From the NCBI GenBank assembly GCA_002391425.1, contig DGEZ01000030.1, forward strand, positions 1-10,920: 10,920 nt of DNA. Direction: 5' to 3'. The position numbers and the translations under genes are program-made. Source of the stretch: Micrococcales bacterium UBA3913. GTDB taxonomy: Bacteria > Actinomycetota > Actinomycetes > Actinomycetales > Microbacteriaceae. The notes beneath the pieces are model-generated. The model searched no databases and had not been told where the DNA came from. It was given only the letters and a program-made list of their open reading frames with translations. Shown in pieces: positions 6,413 through 10,920 of this stretch (the first letter of the stretch is position 1; the number at the start of each line of letters is the position of its first letter).

Positions 6413-6452
6413 CAAACAAAAATGGAACCCACACGAGGTGGATTCCATTTTT
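6413..6452 (-). terminator. Intrinsic terminator of tRNA-Glu
   Basis: AAAAATGGAA (6418-6427) pairs with TTCCATTTTT (6443-6452). After a C/A mismatch, CCAC pairs with GTGG around the loop ACGAG. On the minus strand the stem is followed by TTTTTGTTTG. It lies 6 nt downstream of the tRNA 3' end. Because A-runs and T-runs flank both sides it could also stop plus-strand transcripts. Confidence 0.85.
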
Positions 6453-6458
6453 CTTTCG

Positions 6459-6531
6459 TGACCCCAACCGGATTCGAACCGGTGTTACCGCCGTGAGAGG
6501 GCGGTGTACTAGGCCGCTATACGATGGGGCC
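6459..6531 (-). tRNA. tRNA-Glu (anticodon CTC)
   Basis: This 73-nt gene folds as a cloverleaf. The acceptor stem is GGCCCCA with TGGGGTC (one G-U pair) and discriminator A at 6459. The anticodon stem CCGCC/GGCGG encloses the loop CTCTCAC (6499-6493), giving anticodon CTC at 6497-6495, which reads GAG. The T-arm is ACCGG-TTCGAAT-CCGGT. The CCA end is not encoded, so it must be added by nucleotidyltransferase. It is followed by an intrinsic terminator. Confidence 0.97.
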
Positions 6532-6614
6532 AGCGGCGTCGCCAGATAGGCAACTCCACGATTATGCCATATAGATCGCCCTGCCGCCAGTTCAGGCGAA
6601 CACCTGTAGCGGGA
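6532..6614 (-). promoter_or_regulatory. Leader and likely promoter of tRNA-Glu, downstream of serA
   Basis: On the minus strand CATAAT (6566-6561) matches the -10 consensus at five of six bases and would start transcription about 20-25 nt before the mature tRNA. The -35 region is poor. Just after the serA stop, CGCCTG and CAGGGCG can form a weak bulged hairpin without a T-run, so serA transcripts may read into the tRNA. Nothing else is seen here. Confidence 0.4.
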
Positions 6615-7877
6615 TCAGGCGAGAATGCTGACCGGCGCCGTGCCGCGGCGGGAACGCAGTCCGGCGGGCCCGCCCAAGCTGAGCACCCGGATGGTACCGG
6701 GCACTGCCGCGAGCGTATTCAGCACCTCGTCGTCGACATCCGCAGAGACATCGGAGACCACGTAACCGGTCTGCCCCCACGTGCCGAGGACCTGGCTGGA
6801 AATGTTCACGCCCAGATCGCCGAACCTCTGGTTGAGGGCGGCCATCACCCCGGGGATGTTCTTGTGCAGGTGTGCGATGCGGAACTGCCCCAGGCCATTC
6901 GGAAGGGTGACGCTCGGAATGTTCACGCTCATCTCCGTCGCACCCTGGGAGACGTAGTTCCACAGTTTCCCGGACACGAACTCTGCGATGTTGTGCTGTG
7001 CCTCCATGGTTGAACCGCCAATATGTGGGGTCAGGATGACGTTCGGGATGCCCCTCAGCGGTGATTCGAAGGGCTGGCCAGCAGCTTTCGGCTCGGCGGG
7101 GAACACGTCGATCGAGGCGCCCGCGATGTGCCCGGACTGTAGGGCGGCGGCGAGGGCATCCACATCCACGACGTGGCCACGGCACAGGTTCAGGAACAGG
7201 GAGCGAGGACGCATGAGGGCGAATTCACGCTCGCTGAACAAGTTCTTGTTGCTGGCGCGTCCGTCGACGTGCAGGGTGATCACCTCGGCACGCTCGAGGA
7301 GCTCCTCCAAGGTGTCCACCCGCTCGGCATTCCCGAGGGCGAGTTTCTCCGCGATGTCGTAGAAGAGCACGCGCATCCCGAACATCTCTGCAAGCACGGA
7401 CAGCTGGGAACCGATGTTGCCATAACCGACGATGCCCAGGGTGCGACCGCGCACCTCGTGGGAGTGCAGCGCGGACTTGTTCCACACGCCGGCGTGCATG
7501 TCCGCGTTCCGATCCGTCAGGCGGCGGGCCATCATGATGATCTCGGCCATAGCGAGTTCCACCACGGAGCGGGTGTTCGAGTACGGGGCGTTGAATACGG
7601 TCACGCCCCGGTCAGCGGCGGCAGACAGGTCGATCTGATTGGTGCCGATGCAGAACGCTCCCACAGCGAGGAGCCCGTCCGCCTCCGCGGAGTCGAGCAC
7701 ACGCTTCGTCACCTGTGTCTTCGAGCGGATGCCCAGCATATCGACGCCGGGGAGGGATGCGATCAACTCGTCCTCATCGAGTGCGCCCTTCGCGGTCGTC
7801 ACCTCGATGCCATGCGCCTCGAGTTTCTCGATGGCTAGCGGATTGATGTTTTCCAGGAGGAGAGCTTTCACGATCAT
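6615..7877 (-). CDS. serA: D-3-phosphoglycerate dehydrogenase (E. coli-type, with ACT domain)
   Basis: SerA oxidises 3-phosphoglycerate to 3-phosphohydroxypyruvate with NAD, the first step of serine biosynthesis in the cytoplasm. The 420-residue length and close similarity to E. coli SerA mark the short form with one ACT domain, not the longer form typical of mycobacteria. Landmarks: substrate-domain motifs GAFCIGTNQIDL (73-84) and FNAPYSNTRSV (95-105); the Rossmann motif GYGNIG (151-156); and the catalytic residues Arg233, Glu262 and His285 (in PHIGGST). The ACT domain spans about 336-399. His338, Asn340 and Asn358 match the serine-binding His344, Asn346 and Asn364 of E. coli, so feedback inhibition by serine is expected. 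The sequence before the catalytic Arg is NLC instead of the usual NAS/NVS. A C-terminal tail of about 20 residues follows the ACT domain. ATG 7877 is the first start, and GTG 7871 two codons on is also possible. There is no strong Shine-Dalgarno sequence. The gene is divergent from the FKBP gene. Confidence 0.95.
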   Translation of the reverse strand: MIVKALLLENINPLAIEKLEAHGIEVTTAKGALDEDELIASLPGVDMLGIRSKTQVTKRVLDSAEADGLLAVGAFCIGTNQIDLSAAADRGVTVFNAPYSNTRSVVELAMAEIIMMARRLTDRNADMHAGVWNKSALHSHEVRGRTLGIVGYGNIGSQLSVLAEMFGMRVLFYDIAEKLALGNAERVDTLEELLERAEVITLHVDGRASNKNLFSEREFALMRPRSLFLNLCRGHVVDVDALAAALQSGHIAGASIDVFPAEPKAAGQPFESPLRGIPNVILTPHIGGSTMEAQHNIAEFVSGKLWNYVSQGATEMSVNIPSVTLPNGLGQFRIAHLHKNIPGVMAALNQRFGDLGVNISSQVLGTWGQTGYVVSDVSADVDDEVLNTLAAVPGTIRVLSLGGPAGLRSRRGTAPVSILA

Positions 7878-7954
7878 CCCAACGTTCGGCGAAAGAATAC
7901 GGCTCTGACAATTATCACACCCCGGGCACGAGTTGGCATGCGAGGATGGAGGGC
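7878..7954. promoter_or_regulatory. Divergent serA/FKBP promoter region
   Basis: On the minus strand TATTCT (7899-7894) is a -10 candidate for serA, giving a leader of about 10 nt. In the middle lies TGACAATTATCA (7906-7917), symmetrical at five of six base pairs around AATT, which may be an operator. No convincing -35 boxes are present. Assignments rest on position and short motifs only. Confidence 0.35.
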
Positions 7955-8329
7955 ATGACAGATACCCAGCGCAGCAAACCAGAGATCGATTTCCGCCCCG
8001 GACCCGCTCCGGAAATGCTTGAGATCACGGATCTCATCGTGGGAGACGGGGATGAGGCGACTCTTCAGTCCACGGTCGACGTGCACTATCTCGGTGTGGG
8101 GTTCGAGACAGGAGAAGAATTTGATTCATCGTGGAGCCGCGGGGAGTCGATCAATTTCCCGTTGCGCCAGCTCATCAAAGGATGGCAGATGGGCATCCCG
8201 GGGATGAAGGTCGGAGGCAGGCGGGAACTCATTATCCCTCCGCACCTCGCCTACGGTCCAGCCGGATCAGGACACCCCCTGGCAGGGCAAACCCTGGTCT
8301 TCGTCATCGACCTGCTGGGAGTGAGCTAG
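7955..8329 (+). CDS. FKBP-type peptidyl-prolyl cis-trans isomerase
   Basis: This small cytoplasmic FKBP (124 aa from ATG 7955) catalyses cis-trans isomerisation of prolyl bonds during protein folding. I prefer ATG 7955 because actinobacterial homologues begin with a short segment of the kind MTD..KPEIDF. ATG 7946, three codons upstream, is open too, and GGAGGG lies too close to either start to help. Active-site residues matching human FKBP12 are visible: Tyr45 (VHYLG), Phe56-Asp57 (EEFDSS), Phe68, Ile74 and Trp77 (LIKGWQ), Tyr100 (LAYG), His107 and Phe116. There is no signal peptide, so it is not a lipoprotein or secreted type. It is transcribed away from serA and towards gabT, with a shared hairpin after it. 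Confidence 0.93.
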   Translation: MTDTQRSKPEIDFRPGPAPEMLEITDLIVGDGDEATLQSTVDVHYLGVGFETGEEFDSSWSRGESINFPLRQLIKGWQMGIPGMKVGGRRELIIPPHLAYGPAGSGHPLAGQTLVFVIDLLGVS

Positions 8330-8354
8330 CCCGCCTAGGGGAGATTTAACTGCA

Positions 8355-8386
8355 AGGAGGGGGAGGCCGTCGAGCCTCCCCCTCCT
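8355..8386. terminator. Shared hairpin between FKBP and gabT
   Basis: AGGAGGGGGAGGC (8355-8367) pairs without mismatch with GCCTCCCCCTCCT (8374-8386) around the 6-nt loop CGTCGA, a 13-bp stem. It sits in the 78-bp gap between two convergent genes, so it probably ends both transcripts. There is no real T-run on either side, as is common in Actinobacteria. Confidence 0.75.
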
Positions 8387-8407
8387 CTGCGTCACGAGAC
8401 GTTCGTG

Positions 8408-9718
8408 TCAGCGTGTGGCAGCCAGGGCTGCGTCGAACACGTCGAGGGCCTCATTCAGCTGGGCATCCGTGATGATCAGCGGCGGCAGGAAGCGGATCAC
8501 GCTTCCGTAGGTGCCGCACTCCAGGGCGATGGCACCGTGCTGGTACATCTCGTGCAGTACAGCTTCGGTCGTCTCCGGTGCCGGTGTTGTGGTTCCCGGT
8601 ACCACGAACTCGACACCGACCATCGCGCCGCGGCCACGAACCTCGGCAATCCGCTCATCTTGTGCCGCGGCGGCATTGAGCCGGGCAAACAGAATTTCCC
8701 CGATATGGCGCGCCTTCGCTGGGAGGTCCTCATCGATCATGACGTGGACGGCAGCAAGCGCAGCCGCCAGCGACACTGGGTTGCCTCCATACGTGCCACC
8801 CAGACCACCAGGTTGCGAGGCATTCATGATCTCCGCACGACCGGAGACAGCCGCCAGGGGCAGCCCCCCGCCAATGCCCTTCGCCATGGTGATCACATCC
8901 GGGACAATGCCCTCGTGCTCCGAAGCGAACATCGCTCCGGTGCGGGCGAACCCAGCCTGCACCTCGTCCGCGACGAATACGACACCGTTCTCATTCGCCC
9001 ACTTCACGAGAGCCGGGAGGAATCCGGGAGCAGGCACGAGGAAGCCGCCCTCACCCTGGATGGGCTCGATGACGATCGCCGCGAGGTTCTCGGCTCCCAC
9101 CTGGGTCTCGATCTGGGCGATCGTGCGGGCGGCGGCCTCTTCGCCCGACAGTCCATCGCGGAAGGGGTATGAGTTCGGCACCCGGTAGATCTCGGGGGCG
9201 AACGGCCCGAAGCCGGTCTTGTAGGGCGCCTGCTTCGCGGTCATGGCCATGGTCAGGTTCGTCCGGCCGTGGAAGGCGTGGTCGAATACCACGATCGCCG
9301 ACTTGCCGGTGTACCGGCGGGCGATCTTAACCGCATTCTCCACGGCCTCGGCCCCGGTATTCACGAACAGGGTGCGCTTGTCGAAGTCTCCGGGGGTGAG
9401 GGACGAGACCAATTCGGCGAGTTCCACGTACCCGCTGTACGGCGTGATGCCGAAGGCGGTGTGCGTGAACGCGGCGACCTGGCGCTGCACAGCTTCGACC
9501 ACCTGGGGGTTCGCGTTGCCGACGTTGGATACGGCGATGCCGGAGCCTAAATCGATGAAGCTATTGCCATCCACATCGGTAAGCACGGCGCCCTGGGCGT
9601 GGTCGATGAAGACGGGAAGGGTGATTCCCACGGCATCGGGAACGGCCGCTTTTTTGCGGGCCAGAATCTCTGCAGAACGTGGGCCAGGGATGGGGGTAGT
9701 GATCGAAATATCAGGCAT
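8408..9718 (-). CDS. gabT: 4-aminobutyrate aminotransferase
   Basis: GabT is a cytoplasmic PLP enzyme that moves the amino group of GABA to 2-oxoglutarate, giving succinate semialdehyde and glutamate. The 436-residue length is standard for this class III (fold type I) family. Visible residues: the phosphate-binding TGAEAVENA (121-129), FHGRT with Arg152, IEPIQGEGGF with Glu223 (matching the E. coli Glu211 switch), Asp251 in DEVQAG for the pyridine nitrogen, the Schiff-base Lys280 in MAKGIGGG, and Arg409 in VIRFLPPL for the substrate carboxylate. Related acetylornithine or 5-aminovalerate transaminases are the alternative, but the Glu switch and the long GabT-like motifs favour GABA. No gabD for succinate semialdehyde is next to it in the window. 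It lies 54 bp downstream of an LLM oxidoreductase in the same direction and may have its own promoter there. Confidence 0.92.
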   Translation of the reverse strand: MPDISITTPIPGPRSAEILARKKAAVPDAVGITLPVFIDHAQGAVLTDVDGNSFIDLGSGIAVSNVGNANPQVVEAVQRQVAAFTHTAFGITPYSGYVELAELVSSLTPGDFDKRTLFVNTGAEAVENAVKIARRYTGKSAIVVFDHAFHGRTNLTMAMTAKQAPYKTGFGPFAPEIYRVPNSYPFRDGLSGEEAAARTIAQIETQVGAENLAAIVIEPIQGEGGFLVPAPGFLPALVKWANENGVVFVADEVQAGFARTGAMFASEHEGIVPDVITMAKGIGGGLPLAAVSGRAEIMNASQPGGLGGTYGGNPVSLAAALAAVHVMIDEDLPAKARHIGEILFARLNAAAAQDERIAEVRGRGAMVGVEFVVPGTTTPAPETTEAVLHEMYQHGAIALECGTYGSVIRFLPPLIITDAQLNEALDVFDAALAATR

Positions 9719-9772
9719 GGCCTACATTGTACGACTCGCGCGTGTCGCGCGCGTGCCAGGCTCCCGATCGGC
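9719..9772 (-). promoter_or_regulatory. Candidate leaderless promoter and palindrome upstream of gabT
   Basis: On the minus strand TACAAT (9731-9726) is a good -10 box, and only 7 nt separate it from the gabT ATG, so transcription could begin at or next to the start codon. No Shine-Dalgarno sequence is present. CGCGCG-TGT-CGCGCG (9737-9751) is a perfect short palindrome just upstream, where the -35 spacer would be, and could be an operator. No -35 box is visible. Confidence 0.45.
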
Positions 9773-10825
9773 TCAGGGAGCGACGGGCTCGGGGGAGGAG
9801 AGAATCTCGTGCACGCGCGGGACGACCTCCGTCGCATACAGTTCGATGCTCTTCAGGAGCAGCGAATGAGGCATCGCGCCATTGGCGTATTTCAGGTCGA
9901 ACCGTTGAAGGCCGAGCGTCTTCGCATCCTGCGCGAGCTTCTTGGCGACCGTCTCCGGGGAACCGACGAAGAGCGCCCCTCCTCGGATCTCCGCGTCGAA
10001 TCGCTCCGGGGTGAGAACCTGTGGCCAGCCGCGCTCCAAGCTGATTCGTCCGAAGTGCTCCCGGTAGTACGGCCAGAACTCTTCCCGTGCCTTCTCATCG
10101 GTTTCCGCCACGTAGCCGGGGGAGTGTGCTGCCACGGGCTGGGGGGAGTGTCCGACCTGCGCCAGCGTGTCGTAGTACAGGTCGACGAAAGGCCGGAACC
10201 GGGCCAGTGCGCCCCCGATGATGGCCAGCTTCATGGGGAACCCGTATTGGGCGGCCCGAATGACAGACTCCGGGCTGCCCCCAATCGCAATCCAGGTGGG
10301 GAGGCGCCCCGACGCTGTCTTGGGGTACACCTGCTGATCAAACAGGGGCGCGCGCTGCGTGCCCTGCCACGTGATCGCATCCTCGGTGAGGAGCCGCGCG
10401 AACAGATCGAGTTTTTCTTCGAAGAGCTCGTCGTAGTGGTTGAGGTCGTACCCGAACAGCGGGAAGGACTCGATGAAAGATCCGCGACCCAGGGTGACCT
10501 CTGCGCGTCCGCTCGAGATCGCGTCGATCGTCGCGTACTGCTCGTAGACGCGGACAGGATCCTCGGAGCTGAGAATCGTCACCGACGACCCCACGTGAAT
10601 GTTCTGGGTCCGCGCAGCGATCGCGGAGAGTACGGTGGAGGTCGCGCTCACGGCGAAATCGGCGCGATGGTGCTCTCCCAGGCCGAAGTAGGACAACCCC
10701 AGGCGATCCGCCAGTTCCGCCTCGGCGATGATGTTCCGGATGACCTCGTCCATGGCGAGCGGCTGGCCGCTGTCGTCGACGGTGATGTCGCCGAAGGAAT
10801 CTAGACCGAGTTGCAGTGTGCTCAT
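9773..10825 (-). CDS. LLM class flavin-dependent oxidoreductase
   Basis: This 350-residue protein belongs to the bacterial luciferase-like monooxygenase family, TIM-barrel enzymes that use FMN or F420. Characteristic pieces are FGLGEHHRADFAVS (47-60), ending the second strand region, AIAARTQNIHVGS (68-80), LSSEDPVRVYEQYATID (85-101), LGRGSFIESFPLFGYD (112-127) and, later, PTWIAIGGSPESV. The EHH and GRGSFIESFP segments recall the subgroup I know as LLM_2I7G (Atu2307-like), whose substrate is unknown. There is no signal peptide. The start ATG 10825 lacks a clear Shine-Dalgarno sequence. The gene precedes gabT in the same direction, but nothing in the sequence ties its substrate to GABA. Confidence 0.88.
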   Translation of the reverse strand: MSTLQLGLDSFGDITVDDSGQPLAMDEVIRNIIAEAELADRLGLSYFGLGEHHRADFAVSATSTVLSAIAARTQNIHVGSSVTILSSEDPVRVYEQYATIDAISSGRAEVTLGRGSFIESFPLFGYDLNHYDELFEEKLDLFARLLTEDAITWQGTQRAPLFDQQVYPKTASGRLPTWIAIGGSPESVIRAAQYGFPMKLAIIGGALARFRPFVDLYYDTLAQVGHSPQPVAAHSPGYVAETDEKAREEFWPYYREHFGRISLERGWPQVLTPERFDAEIRGGALFVGSPETVAKKLAQDAKTLGLQRFDLKYANGAMPHSLLLKSIELYATEVVPRVHEILSSPEPVAP

Positions 10826-10868
10826 TGGGGATAGACCGTATCACTCCTGGTAGGGATTGCTGTCTACC

Positions 10869-10882
10869 CAGTGTAAACACTG
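10869..10882. promoter_or_regulatory. Palindrome upstream of the LLM oxidoreductase (operator candidate)
   Basis: CAGTGT-AA-ACACTG is a perfect 6-bp inverted repeat with a 2-bp centre, 43 bp upstream of the LLM start codon. On the minus strand TAGACA (10866-10861), close to the -35 consensus, follows it, though no strong -10 is found 17 bp further. The geometry suits a dimeric repressor such as a TetR-type protein. The regulator is not in the window. The remaining bases to 10920 hold no gene I can recognise. Confidence 0.35.
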
Positions 10883-10920
10883 ACACCGATTAGTGCGTTT
10901 CCTCCTATGCGGTCCCGGCA

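Noticed and set aside
5930..6496. Open frames running through the repeat and tRNA region
   Set aside because: Products such as the ending VTPTGFEPVLPP are the familiar false translation of tRNA sequence and inverted repeats. No ribosome binding site or domain is present.
6269..6531. Integrated mobile element or genomic island boundary at tRNA-Glu
   Set aside because: The direct copies are only 146 bp apart and no integrase, transposase or cargo is present. An old excision scar remains possible, but a present element is not supported.

Overview
The window reads as chromosomal DNA of a high-G+C Gram-positive bacterium (Actinomycetota). The evidence is the G+C-rich third codon positions, frequent GTG starts, several genes without a Shine-Dalgarno sequence, and the family-level look of the FKBP, GabT and LLM proteins. 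The Ser/Thr/Pro-rich surface protein fits a member of the Actinomycetales/Micrococcales, perhaps host-associated. I cannot name a genus.

Left third (1-4662), envelope module: the window opens inside a large cell-surface protein on the + strand. It has DUF11/isopeptide-like beta domains, a SpaA/CnaB-like domain, a Ser/Pro/Ala stalk and a C-terminal membrane anchor without a canonical LPXTG. Ten bases after its stop, tail to tail, ends an ~800-residue minus-strand protein. That protein fuses an ECF sigma factor to a zinc-finger anti-sigma-like segment, hydrophobic helices, a Ser/Thr/Pro-rich linker, Ig-like beta repeats and a Cys-containing C-terminus. It is the most unusual gene here and could be a one-protein envelope sensor and transcription factor.

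Middle (4745-6614): a YbaK/EbsC-type aminoacyl-tRNA deacylase (minus) is divergent from a diacylglycerol-kinase-family lipid kinase (plus), across a short region with a perfect hairpin and back-to-back -10-like boxes. After the kinase comes about 220 bp of non-coding sequence packed with inverted repeats and fragments of the adjacent tRNA-Glu(CTC). One 77-nt stretch begins and ends like that tRNA but has an unrelated interior.

Right (6615-10920), metabolic housekeeping: an E. coli-type serA with a C-terminal ACT domain (minus) is divergent from an FKBP-type peptidyl-prolyl isomerase (plus). FKBP converges across a strong shared hairpin on gabT (minus), which lies downstream of an LLM-class flavin-dependent oxidoreductase in the same direction. 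SerA feeds serine biosynthesis and GabT feeds GABA carbon into succinate. The rest of this side is ordinary core genome.

No CRISPR array, transposase, integrase or phage gene is visible. The points most worth following are the sigma/anti-sigma/Ig fusion beside the surface protein and the tRNA-Glu-derived repeat cluster.
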